A stretch of 64,000 bases of DNA, taken from CADEFQ01 sp050185195 (GTDB lineage: Bacteria; Pseudomonadota; Gammaproteobacteria; Steroidobacterales; Steroidobacteraceae). The DNA is taken from assembly GCA_050185195.1 (NCBI GenBank), contig JBFWZQ010000007.1, positions 1 through 64,000 on the forward strand. Direction: 5' to 3'. Of this stretch, positions 33,721 to 42,280 are shown in pieces (position 1 is the first letter of the stretch; every line of letters starts with the position of its first letter). Position numbers and translations under genes: made by a program. The notes beneath the pieces were generated by a model. The model saw only the letters and a program-made list of their open reading frames with translations. It was not told where the DNA came from and did no database searches.

Positions 33721-35617
33721 GCGCCCGGCGCGCCCGCTCGACGTCATCTGCCTCGGGCGCGCTGCCGTCGACCTCTATGGCCAGCAGCTCGGCGGGCGGT
33801 TCGAGGAGGTCCAGAGTTTCGCCAAGTACCTCGGCGGTTCGTCGGCCAACGTCGCCTTCGGCCTCGCACGCCTCGGGACGAAATCCTCGATGCTCTCGCG
33901 CGTCGGTGACGAGCCGATGGGCCGTTTCGTGCGCGAAGTGCTCGCCGGCGCAGGTGTCGATGTCAGCCACCTTGCAACCGACCCACGGCGCCTGACCGCG
34001 CTCGTGCTGCTCGGCATCTGCGGGCGCGACGACTACCCACATATCTTCTATCGCGAACAGTGCGCCGACATGGGCCTCTGCGGCGACGACTTCGACGCCG
34101 GCTACATCGCCTCGAGCCGCCTGCTCGCGATCACCGGCACGCACCTGTCCTCCGAGGGCACCGCGGCGGCGGTGATGAAGGCGGTGGGACTCGCGCGCAC
34201 GCACGGCACCCGGGTCGTGTTCGACATCGACTACCGCCCGGTCCTGTGGGGGCTCACGAACGCAGGCGACGGCGCGAACCGTTTCGTCGCTTCGGGTGCC
34301 GTCACCGCGCGCATCGAACCGCTGCTCGCCCAATGCGATCTCATCGTCGGCACCGAGGAGGAGATCCGGATCGCCGGCGGCGACGAGGACATCGGGCGGG
34401 CGGGCGCGGCGATCCGCGCGACGAGCAATGCCACGCTCGTCGTGAAGCGGGGCGCCGCCGGCTGCACGGTCTATCCGCCCGACGGCGAGCCCATCGCCGT
34501 CGAAGGCTTTGCGGTCGAGCCGCTCAATACGCTCGGTGCCGGCGACGCGTTCCTCGCGGGCCTGCTCCACGGCCACCTGTCCGGCGCCGACTGGCGACAC
34601 GCGGCGACGCTCGGCAATGCATGCGGCGCGCTCGTCGTGTCGCGCCACGGCTGCGCGCCGGCCATGCCCAGCCGCGTGGAACTCGGGGATTTCCTCGCGC
34701 GCGCAGCCGTGGTGCCGCGCCCGGATCTCGACCTGCGCCTCGCGCAGCTGCACGACTCCACCACGACCCGCCGGCCGCGCCGCGACCTCTATGTGCTCGC
34801 CTTCGACCACCGGCGCCAGCTCGAGCAGCTCGCTGCGGACTTCGGCCAGCCGGTCGCGCGCATCGATCGACTCAAGGGGCTCGTGGCCGGCGCCGTCGAG
34901 CGCGTCGCGGGTCGGGTGCCATATTCCGATCGACTCGGCGTGATCGTCGACGATCGCTACGGCGAAGCCGTGCTCCAGCGCATGACGCGAGCCGGCTACT
35001 GGGTCGGCCGCGCGATCGAGGTCCCGGGGTCGCGACCCCTCGAGTTCGAACCGCGCAACCACACCGGCCTGCCGCTGCTGGCGTGGCCCGCGGGCCACGC
35101 GATCAAGTGCCTCGTGTTCTATCACCCCGACGATCCCCTCGAACTGCGGCTCGCGCAGGAGGATCGCGTCGTCGAGTTGTGGCGGGACGCCACCGCGCTC
35201 GGGCGCGAGTTGCTGCTCGAGATCATCGCGAGCGGCCGTGGACACACCATCGACGACTCGACGGTCGCGCGCACATTGCGCCGCTTCTACCACCTCGGCG
35301 TGTCCCCTGCGTGGTGGAAGCTCGAGCCGCCGACTGCCGCGGCCTGGCCACGCATCGAAGCTGCGATCATGGAGCACGATCCGCATTGCAACGGCGTCCT
35401 GCTGCTCGGGCTCGACGCACCCGAATCGCAGTTGCGCGCTGCATTCGAGCTGGCTGCGCCGCATCCGATCTGCCGCGGCTTTGCGGTCGGCCGCAGCATA
35501 TTTGGCCAGCCTGCACGCGAGTGGATGCGCGGCGCGCTCGATGACGAAGCCGTCATCGCCGAGGTCGCGGCGCGCTACGAGCGCATGATCGGCGCGTGGC
35601 GTAACCTGCGGCCATGA
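33713..35617 (+). CDS. iolC: 5-Dehydro-2-deoxygluconokinase fused to DUF2090 aldolase domain
   Basis: 634 residues in two parts. Residues about 8-335 are a PfkB kinase (ICLGRAAVDLYGQQLGG, AKYLGGSSANVAFGLARLG, IDYRPVLWG, NTLGAGDAFLAGLL with the catalytic Asp), that is, IolC. Residues about 355-634 (YVLAFDHRRQLEQLA, RIDRLKGLVAGAVE, GVIVDDRYGEAVL, IKCLVFYHPDD, GFAVGRSIFG) are the DUF2090/LacD-like TIM barrel found fused to IolC in many proteobacteria and annotated as the IolJ-type aldolase. The protein would phosphorylate 5-dehydro-2-deoxygluconate and split it to malonic semialdehyde and dihydroxyacetone phosphate. This accounts for the absence of a separate iolJ. Confidence 0.92.
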   Translation: MTERPARPLDVICLGRAAVDLYGQQLGGRFEEVQSFAKYLGGSSANVAFGLARLGTKSSMLSRVGDEPMGRFVREVLAGAGVDVSHLATDPRRLTALVLLGICGRDDYPHIFYREQCADMGLCGDDFDAGYIASSRLLAITGTHLSSEGTAAAVMKAVGLARTHGTRVVFDIDYRPVLWGLTNAGDGANRFVASGAVTARIEPLLAQCDLIVGTEEEIRIAGGDEDIGRAGAAIRATSNATLVVKRGAAGCTVYPPDGEPIAVEGFAVEPLNTLGAGDAFLAGLLHGHLSGADWRHAATLGNACGALVVSRHGCAPAMPSRVELGDFLARAAVVPRPDLDLRLAQLHDSTTTRRPRRDLYVLAFDHRRQLEQLAADFGQPVARIDRLKGLVAGAVERVAGRVPYSDRLGVIVDDRYGEAVLQRMTRAGYWVGRAIEVPGSRPLEFEPRNHTGLPLLAWPAGHAIKCLVFYHPDDPLELRLAQEDRVVELWRDATALGRELLLEIIASGRGHTIDDSTVARTLRRFYHLGVSPAWWKLEPPTAAAWPRIEAAIMEHDPHCNGVLLLGLDAPESQLRAAFELAAPHPICRGFAVGRSIFGQPAREWMRGALDDEAVIAEVAARYERMIGAWRNLRP

Positions 35618-37437
35618 AGCAGCTTCGGCTCACGATGGCGCAGGCACTGGTGCGGCATCTCGCCGCGCAGCGCGTGCGCGTGGCCGGCGAGGAGCTACCG
35701 CTGTTCGCCGGCCTGTTCGCCATCTTCGGCCACGGCAACGTCGCCGGCCTCGGCGAGGCGCTCCAGGGCATGGGCCGCTCACTGCCGGTCTATCGCGCCC
35801 ACAATGAGCAGGCCATGGCCCACGCGGCGATCGCGTTTGCGAAAGCGAATCGGCGGCGCCGCATGATGGCGTGCACCACGTCGATCGGACCCGGCGCCAC
35901 CAATATGGTCACCGCGGCGGCGCTCGCGCACGTGAATCGCCTGCCGGTACTGTTGCTGCCCGGCGAAACCTTCGCGGGTCGCGTGCCCGACCCGGTGTTG
36001 CAGCAGGTCGAGGATTTCGGCGACCCGACGATCACGGCGAACGACTGCCTGCGGCCCGTCTCACGCTACTGGGATCGCATCATGCGCCCCGGCCAGTTGC
36101 TCGCGTCGTTGCCGCAGGCCTTGTCGGTGCTCACCGATCCCGCGGACTGCGGGCCGGCAACGCTCGCGCTGCCGCAGGACGTGCAGGCCGAGGCCTTCGA
36201 TTACCCCGCCTCGTTCTTCGAGCCGCGGTTGCACGAATGCCCGCGCCCCGGCCCGGATCACGGCCAGCTGCGGCGCGCGGCGGCCTTGATCGCCGCCGCG
36301 CGGCGACCGCTGATCGTGGCGGGCGGCGGCGTGCTCTACGCGGAGGCCTGCGAGGCGCTGGCCGCCTTCGCAACCGCGCATGCAATCCCCGTGTGCGAGA
36401 CGCAGGCGGGCAAAGGGGCGCTCGCCTGGGATCACCCCTGCAACGCCGGTTCGATCGGCGTCACGGGCACGGGCGCCGCGAATGCGCTCGCGGCCGAGGC
36501 CGACCTCGTGATCGCGATCGGTACGCGCCTGGCCGATTTCACGACCGGCTCGGGCCGGCTGATCCTGCGCGAAGGCAGCCGGTTGCTTTCGCTCAACGTC
36601 TGTCGCCACGACGTCGCCAAGCGGGGCGCGGTGGCGCTGCAGGCCGATGCCCTGCGCGGACTCGAGGAACTCGGCGCGGCGCTCGCGGGCGCACGCCCGA
36701 CGACCTCCTGGCTCGGTGTGGCGAAGGGGCGCATGGAGGAGTGGAATGCAGCGCGCGACGCGGCGGTCGCCGCGCGCGATGTACCGCGACCATCCGATGC
36801 CGAAGTCCTCGATGTCACGAACCGCGTGGGCGGCGCACGCGCCACGGTCGTCTGCGCCGCGGGGGGGCTGCCCGGCGAGCTACACAAACTGTGGCGCGCG
36901 AGCGGCCCGGGCGCCTATCACGTCGAATACGGCTATTCGTGCATGGGCTACGAGATCGCAGGCGCACTCGGCGTGAAGCTCGCGCAGCCGGATCGCGACG
37001 TCGTCGTACTGGTGGGCGACGGCAGCTACCTGATGATGAACTCGGAGATCGCCACCTCGATCGCACTCGGCCTGAAGCTCACGATCGTGCTGCTCGACAA
37101 CCGCGGGTTCGGTTGCATCAACCGCCTGCAGGCTGCGTGCGGCGGCGATGCTTTCAACAACCTGCTCGACGATGCGGCCCCAAGGGTCGATTTCGTTGCC
37201 CATGCCCGCGCACTCGGCGCACTGGCCGAAAAAGCCGACGACCTGGCCGCCCTCGGTCCCGCGCTCGAACGCGCGCTTGCGGCCGGGCGCACCGCGGTGG
37301 TCGTGATCGACACCGACCCGGCGCACTCGACCGTGGTGGGCGGCGCCTGGTGGAACGTGCCGGTCGCACAAGTCTCGGAGAGCCCGCGCGTGCGCCAGGC
37401 GCACGCGGACTACCAACGCCACCTGGACGAGCCATGA
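35614..37437 (+). CDS. iolD: 3D-(3,5/4)-trihydroxycyclohexane-1,2-dione hydrolase IolD
   Basis: 607 residues, a ThDP-dependent enzyme of the acetolactate-synthase fold. LTMAQALVRHLAAQRVRV and the PLFAGLFAIFGHGNVAGLGEAL block are IolD-specific. RAHNEQAMAHAAIAFAK has the ThDP-activating Glu, and the ThDP/Mg motif is GDGSYLMMNSEIATSIALGLKLTIVLLDNRGFGCINRL. It opens the carbocyclic ring to give 5-deoxy-D-glucuronate. ATGA overlaps with both neighbours place it firmly in the iol operon. Confidence 0.95.
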   Translation: MKQLRLTMAQALVRHLAAQRVRVAGEELPLFAGLFAIFGHGNVAGLGEALQGMGRSLPVYRAHNEQAMAHAAIAFAKANRRRRMMACTTSIGPGATNMVTAAALAHVNRLPVLLLPGETFAGRVPDPVLQQVEDFGDPTITANDCLRPVSRYWDRIMRPGQLLASLPQALSVLTDPADCGPATLALPQDVQAEAFDYPASFFEPRLHECPRPGPDHGQLRRAAALIAAARRPLIVAGGGVLYAEACEALAAFATAHAIPVCETQAGKGALAWDHPCNAGSIGVTGTGAANALAAEADLVIAIGTRLADFTTGSGRLILREGSRLLSLNVCRHDVAKRGAVALQADALRGLEELGAALAGARPTTSWLGVAKGRMEEWNAARDAAVAARDVPRPSDAEVLDVTNRVGGARATVVCAAGGLPGELHKLWRASGPGAYHVEYGYSCMGYEIAGALGVKLAQPDRDVVVLVGDGSYLMMNSEIATSIALGLKLTIVLLDNRGFGCINRLQAACGGDAFNNLLDDAAPRVDFVAHARALGALAEKADDLAALGPALERALAAGRTAVVVIDTDPAHSTVVGGAWWNVPVAQVSESPRVRQAHADYQRHLDEP

Positions 37438-38333
37438 CGATCCGCCTTGGCGTGAACCCCATCGGCTGGACCAACGATGACCTGCCGGGTCTCGGCGACG
37501 AGATCGCCCTCGAGACCTGCCTCGACGAGGCACGCGCGGCGGGTTTCGCGGGCGTCGAACTCGGGCGCAAGTTTCCCCGCGAACCGCAGGCACTCCGCGC
37601 CGTGCTTGCGCGGCACGATCTCGCGCTCGTCTCGGGCTGGTACAGCCTGCGACTCCTCGAGCGCGACGAGGACGCGGAGTTTGCGGCAATGGCGGGCCAT
37701 TTCGCGCTGCTGAAGGCACTTGGCGCCACTGTGATGGTCGTCTGCGAAGTGACCGGCTGCATCCACGGCGACCTTCGCGCGCGACTCTCGCGCCGGCCGC
37801 ACCTGCCGCCGCAACGCTGGGTCGAATTCGGCGCGCGGCTGACAAGCCTTGCGCGCCGCATGCGTGATGCCGGCCTGCGCATGGCCTATCACCATCACAT
37901 GGGAACGGTGGTGCAGTCCGGCGCCGATATCGAGGCGCTCCTCGCGCACACCGGGCCGGAAGTGGAGTTGCTGCTCGACACCGGTCATCTCACCTTCGCG
38001 GGCGTGGACCCCGTGCGCATCGCGACGAAGCACGCGGCGCGCATTGCACACGTGCACTGCAAGGACGTACGGCCCACGGTACTCGCCCGGGTGCTCAATC
38101 GCGACACGAGCTTCCTCGACGCCGTCCTGGCAGGGGTGTTCGCGGTGCCTGGCGACGGCTGCGTGGACTATGCCGCCGTCCTTGGCCCGATTGCCCACGC
38201 CGGCTACGCAGGCTGGCTGGTCGTCGAAGCCGAGCAGGATCCGGCTATCGCCATCCCGTCGGTGCAGGCGCACCGCGCACACGCATACCTCGCCCGCGTC
38301 GCGTTGCCGTTGTTTGACCGGGAGGCACGATGA
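37434..38333 (+). CDS. iolE: Inosose dehydratase IolE
   Basis: 299 residues, an AP-endonuclease-2-type TIM barrel. LGVNPIGWTNDDLPGLG at the N-terminus is diagnostic for IolE. Metal ligands are in AYHHHMGTVVQ, LLDTGHLTFAGVDP and IAHVHCKDVRP, with VEAEQDP near the end. It dehydrates scyllo-inosose to the diketone substrate of IolD, step 2 of the pathway. It overlaps iolD and the PhoD-like gene by 4 bases each. Confidence 0.95.
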   Translation: MTIRLGVNPIGWTNDDLPGLGDEIALETCLDEARAAGFAGVELGRKFPREPQALRAVLARHDLALVSGWYSLRLLERDEDAEFAAMAGHFALLKALGATVMVVCEVTGCIHGDLRARLSRRPHLPPQRWVEFGARLTSLARRMRDAGLRMAYHHHMGTVVQSGADIEALLAHTGPEVELLLDTGHLTFAGVDPVRIATKHAARIAHVHCKDVRPTVLARVLNRDTSFLDAVLAGVFAVPGDGCVDYAAVLGPIAHAGYAGWLVVEAEQDPAIAIPSVQAHRAHAYLARVALPLFDREAR

Positions 38334-39688
38334 CCGACGCTTTGCGGCGCCGTTTGCTCGGGACTGCGGCGAGCGGCGCGGGGCTCGCGCTCCTGCCGTG
38401 GCAGGCGTACGGCGCGCCGCGCGGTTATCCACGCCTGCTGCAGGGCCCGATGGTGGGCGATACCGGGCCGCACCATCTCACGATCTGGGGGCGCGCCAAC
38501 GGGCCCTATCCGGTGTCGGTGGAGTACTCGATCGATCGCGAGTTCACGAAGCCGCAACGGAGCATCGAGGTGCCGACCAGCACTGCGGGCGATTTCACCG
38601 CCGCCGTGCGCATCGACGGCCTCGAGCCGGCCACGCGTTACTGGTACCGGGTACTCGTCGACGGCATCGTCGATCGCTACCAGTCCGTGCCGCTCCCCAC
38701 CCACACCGCGCCGGCGAGCACCGCCGACTTCCGGGTCGCATTCGGCTCCTGCGCGCGCATTGCGCGCGACCGGGTGCAGCGCATCTTCGACGTGGTCGTG
38801 CGCGAGTCGCCTGACCTGTTCCTCTGGCTCGGTGACAACGTGTACGCGGACTCGGAGGCGCCGGAAGCGATTGCCGACGAGTATCGCCGCCAGCGCGAAG
38901 TACATTCGCTGCAACCGCTGATCCGTTCGGTGCCGCAACTCGCGATCTGGGACGACCACGATTTCGGCTACAACAACAGCGACGGGACGTCTCCTTACAA
39001 GGACGCCTCGCTCGCGACCTTCCGCAACTACTGGGCCAATCCTGCGTACGGATTGCCCGATGCACCGGGGGTGTTCTTCGCCAAGCAGTTCGGCGGCATC
39101 GACTTCTTCATGCTCGACGGGCGTTACTACCGGTCTCCGAACGACGCGCCGGACGGTCCCGGCAAGCACTTCCTCGGGCCCGCGCAGAATGCCTGGCTGC
39201 GCGAGCAACTGCGCGCCAGCCGCGCACCGTTCAAGCTGCTCGTATGTGGCAGCGGCTGGTCCATGGCCGATGGCATTGCGGGCGATACCTGGGCGGCCTT
39301 TCGCACCGAGCGCGACGCCCTGTTCGACTTCATCCGCGACGAGCGGATCGGCGGCGTCGTGTGCCTGTCGGGCGACAGCCACGTTGGCGAACTGAATTGC
39401 ATTCCGTGGTCCGCGCGCGGCGGCTACGATTTCTACGACCTCGTGAGCTCGCCGCTCGCGCAATCGCCCGCCACGTCCTGGATCACGCAGCAGCCCGAGC
39501 TGCGCCTGCGCAACGTGTATGCAGGCGGCGCGAACTTCGGCATGTTGCACTTCACCGCGGCGCCGTCCCCAACCCTTTCTTTTACGCTGTTCGACGAATG
39601 GGGGCTGCGACCCTGGGAACCGCTACGGCTGACGCCGGAGGAACTGGTCAATGGCGTGGTGAGCTGGAAGGGAAAGATGTCGGTGTAG
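38330..39688 (+). CDS. PhoD-type phosphatase/phosphodiesterase, Tat-like export
   Basis: 452 residues. The N-terminus MTDALRRRLLGTAASGAGLALLPW resembles a twin-arginine signal (RRRLLG). An Ig-like domain (HHLTIWGRANGPYPVSVEYS) is followed by the PhoD metallophosphoesterase domain: FGSCARIA, LWLGDNVYAD, AIWDDHDFGYNNSD, VVCLSGDSHVGEL. PhoD enzymes need Ca2+/Fe3+ and cleave phosphomonoesters and phosphodiesters. Its ATG overlaps the iolE stop by 4 bases, so it is coexpressed with inositol catabolism. That suggests it removes phosphate from inositol phosphates or glycerophosphoinositol outside the cytoplasm (inference). Confidence 0.87.
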   Translation: MTDALRRRLLGTAASGAGLALLPWQAYGAPRGYPRLLQGPMVGDTGPHHLTIWGRANGPYPVSVEYSIDREFTKPQRSIEVPTSTAGDFTAAVRIDGLEPATRYWYRVLVDGIVDRYQSVPLPTHTAPASTADFRVAFGSCARIARDRVQRIFDVVVRESPDLFLWLGDNVYADSEAPEAIADEYRRQREVHSLQPLIRSVPQLAIWDDHDFGYNNSDGTSPYKDASLATFRNYWANPAYGLPDAPGVFFAKQFGGIDFFMLDGRYYRSPNDAPDGPGKHFLGPAQNAWLREQLRASRAPFKLLVCGSGWSMADGIAGDTWAAFRTERDALFDFIRDERIGGVVCLSGDSHVGELNCIPWSARGGYDFYDLVSSPLAQSPATSWITQQPELRLRNVYAGGANFGMLHFTAAPSPTLSFTLFDEWGLRPWEPLRLTPEELVNGVVSWKGKMSV

Positions 39689-40103
39689 GGGTGGCGGGCG
39701 GCGTGCTGCGTGCAAAAGTCGGCGGGCCGGAGCGGGAGCGGGACCTGCGGTTCCTCACGGGTCGAGCGCCGCCTGCGGCGGTGCCCTCGTCGCGGCAGCG
39801 CCCGGCGCATGGGGTCGTCAGAAGCTGATAGAACGATGGACGCCGGGCGCAGGTTGCGTGCCGCCAGCTACCCTACCTGGCCCAGGTGAGTGACTGGCCG
39901 TGGGCAAGCCGCGCGCTGTCATCCGCGGACGAGCGTGGAGGGCGCCGAGGGGCGCCGGTCAGAGCGAGGCGACTGCGGCGGTTCCGATTGCGTGTTGATC
40001 TCACGCCGAGCGCCGGCGCCCCGAGGGCACATCGCCACAGGCGATGCGCTCGACCCGCGAGGACGCGGATGAATCAGCGCGCCGCTTGCCCGCCGCGCGC
40101 CTC
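39689..40103. other. Gene-free interval between convergent PhoD and phytase genes
   Basis: 415 bp. No convincing reading frame on either strand. It contains small dyads: ACCTGG-C-CCAGGT (39875-39887), CGCCGC-CT-GCGGCG (39767-39780) and paired GGCGCC at 39941 and 39951. None is a clear terminator. I see no copy of the TCTGGCCCG repeat. Confidence 0.5.
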
Positions 40104-42197
40104 TCAGTGCAATCCCAACGCCCGCTCCACCGCCTCCCACGACACGAACTTGAAGTTCTGCGACTCGCTCGGCGTGATGTTGCGCCCGTCCTGCACGACG
40201 AGGAGGCCATGCGGAAACTTCGGACCGAGCGGCGCGCTCGTGACGTCGAGGCCGTCGGTCTCGGAGGCGCCATCGATGCCGAGGGCGTCGTTCGCGACGA
40301 CGGAAAAGAAGCCGACGAAAGCATTGTCGCCCTCGCGACGGAACACGGCATAGTTGTCGGCGCCCTGGTTCGAAAGCACGAGATAGCCGGTGCCATTCGG
40401 ACCGGCCCAAAGGCTGATGCCCTCGGCGTCATCGGTGAGGGCGCCTGGGCCCACCTTGCCTATGGCGCGGCGCGCATCGCCACCGTCCGGCTCGGCGGAA
40501 TAGCGCCACACCGCAACGTCCTCTTCGGACACATACAGCGCACCTGTCGCATCGTCGGCGACGCAGCCTTCCGTGAGCGAGCCGACCTTGAAACTGCGCA
40601 CCGCTTCCGCGCGCACCTTGTTGCCCGCCGCGACGAGTCGCCACTGCTTCATCGTGCCCGTGTCCTCGTTGTCGTTCACGAAGACGTACGTATCGCCACT
40701 CTTCGCGCTGCGGTACATGCACAGGCCGTAGGGATCCGTAAGCCCGGTTGCGATCACGCCGTCGGCCACGTCCACCAGCCGGCGCGCCGCGGCGTCGACA
40801 CGATAGAGCGCGATGCCCTGGGTGGTGCGGTTCGAGGCGGCAACGAGCGCCACCGGCTTGCCACCAAGCACGAAACCCTCGCGCAGGTCGACGTTGTTCA
40901 TGCGACCGTCGGGCAGCGACTGCAACCGCCGACCAGTGAGGTCGTAGACGTCGAGACCCCGCTTCTTGTTGGTGCCGATGACGAGTGATTTCCCCGGATC
41001 CGTGGGATGCACCCAGATCGCCGGATCGTCGGCGGCGTCGCCATAGGTACCGGTCGGCACGGTCTCCGCCACCGGCATGACCGTGCGCGCGGTCGGCGCA
41101 GGCGGCTCGCGAGGATCGATGCCCGTGGCGCTCGCGAGCCCGAGGCCGGCTGCAATGTCGTCCCAGGCGGCCAGCTTGATGTTGCCGCCGCCATCGTCAT
41201 TTTCTTCATCGAACGTGGCAACGAGCCCGCCTTTCGAGCCGGCCAGGGGGAAAGCTACTGCGGCGAGTCCTTCGCTTTCGCCGACTTCGTCGATTGTCGT
41301 CGCGGCGCCGATGCGGAAACTGCCAAGCAGCCTGCCATCCCCGACTGCGTACACGTTGTACCGCGCCGCGGCGATATCCGCCGCTAGCAGGTAGGCGCTC
41401 GACGCGTCGGCGCGATAGACGCCGAGTCCCTTCACTTCCTTCTCGATGTGCCCGTTGGGCGCGACGAGGTCGACGGCTTCCCGCTCGGCATCCGTCTCGG
41501 GCTCGGCCGCAAAACGCCAGATGCCCACTTTCTCTTCCGCGACGAACAGCGTGCGGCTCGCGTCGTCGACCGCGCAGTAGCCCGCGCCGACGCCGACCGG
41601 GATGCTGCGCACGAGCCGCCCCCGCACCACGCCCTGTTGCGCGACCAGTTGCCATTGCTGCACGACGCCTTCGACCGTTGCGAAGGCGTAGTGCTGCCCC
41701 GTGTCGGGGCTGCGATAGGTGCAGAGCCCCGTGACTTCCCCCTGCACGCGCATGGGTTCTGGCGACACACGGCGCACCGCGAGCGTCGCCGGATCGATCG
41801 CGAGCGCGACCAGCGCACCGCTCGCCCGATCGGCCACCACCACGAGGCCTGCAGTGGCGTCCCCGGACGCCGCCGCGCCGAGCGGGAAGCCGTAGGTGAC
41901 GGCGACGAAATCGGGCTCCAGCGTCGTGAACGCCCCGACGCGACTGCCGCCGAAATCGAACAGCTCGAGGCCCGCGGTCCCGCCCGTGCCGAGCACGAGG
42001 CTGCGCGCGGCGTCGGCGGGATTCAGCCAGAACGCCACGTCATTGCCATCGTTCTGCGGGCTCGCCGCGGTCTCCGCGCGCGCGGCGGCCACGACCGTCG
42101 GCGGCGTCGCCGGCGGTGCCGCGGGGGCGGCGGGCGGCTGGCTGCCGCACGCGGCTGTCGCGAGGGCACAGATAGCGAAGGCGAGTGGCTTGCGCAT
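40104..42197 (-). CDS. Two-domain beta-propeller phytase, lipoprotein
   Basis: 697 residues from ATG 42195-42197. The lipoprotein signal MRKPLAFAICALATAAC has the lipidation Cys at 17. The C-terminal half (about 365-697) is a canonical beta-propeller phytase: ADDPAIWVHPTDPGKSLVIG, GRMNNVDLREGF, PYGLCMYRS, DDAEGISLW, SETDGLDV. The N-terminal half (about 55-350) repeats the plan in degenerate form: GNDVAFWLNPADAARSLVLG, and EPDFVAVTYGF where RMNNVDxRxGF is expected, with several calcium/phosphate-binding acids missing. It resembles dual-domain phytases in which the first domain assists the second. It removes phosphates from phytate at the cell surface or periplasm. Divergent from the OPA transporter gene. 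Confidence 0.92.
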   Translation of the reverse strand: MRKPLAFAICALATAACGSQPPAAPAAPPATPPTVVAAARAETAASPQNDGNDVAFWLNPADAARSLVLGTGGTAGLELFDFGGSRVGAFTTLEPDFVAVTYGFPLGAAASGDATAGLVVVADRASGALVALAIDPATLAVRRVSPEPMRVQGEVTGLCTYRSPDTGQHYAFATVEGVVQQWQLVAQQGVVRGRLVRSIPVGVGAGYCAVDDASRTLFVAEEKVGIWRFAAEPETDAEREAVDLVAPNGHIEKEVKGLGVYRADASSAYLLAADIAAARYNVYAVGDGRLLGSFRIGAATTIDEVGESEGLAAVAFPLAGSKGGLVATFDEENDDGGGNIKLAAWDDIAAGLGLASATGIDPREPPAPTARTVMPVAETVPTGTYGDAADDPAIWVHPTDPGKSLVIGTNKKRGLDVYDLTGRRLQSLPDGRMNNVDLREGFVLGGKPVALVAASNRTTQGIALYRVDAAARRLVDVADGVIATGLTDPYGLCMYRSAKSGDTYVFVNDNEDTGTMKQWRLVAAGNKVRAEAVRSFKVGSLTEGCVADDATGALYVSEEDVAVWRYSAEPDGGDARRAIGKVGPGALTDDAEGISLWAGPNGTGYLVLSNQGADNYAVFRREGDNAFVGFFSVVANDALGIDGASETDGLDVTSAPLGPKFPHGLLVVQDGRNITPSESQNFKFVSWEAVERALGLH

Positions 42198-42213
42198 GGG
42201 CGGGATTCCACGG

Positions 42214-42229
42214 TAGAAAATATTTTCTA
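42214..42229. promoter_or_regulatory. 16-bp perfect palindrome between phytase and transporter genes
   Basis: TAGAAAATATTTTCTA, with no spacer, in an AT-rich island of an otherwise GC-rich region. It lies 17 bp from the phytase start codon and about 50 bp from the transporter start. A second weaker dyad, GAAA-N5-TTTC, is at about 42246-42258. Likely operator for one or both genes. Confidence 0.5.
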
Positions 42230-42280
42230 ACACTGTATCATAATAGAAATGGCGTTTCATACCCTGCCGAAGGATGCGAC

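Noticed and set aside
35614..37437. Acetolactate synthase instead of IolD
   Set aside because: The ThDP fold is shared, but the N-terminal LFAGLFAIFGHGNVAGLGEAL block and iol operon position identify IolD; a true acetolactate synthase is at 56989.
39689..40103. Small RNA or gene between PhoD and phytase genes
   Set aside because: Only short GC dyads; no promoter-like or terminator-like pair and no coding signal.
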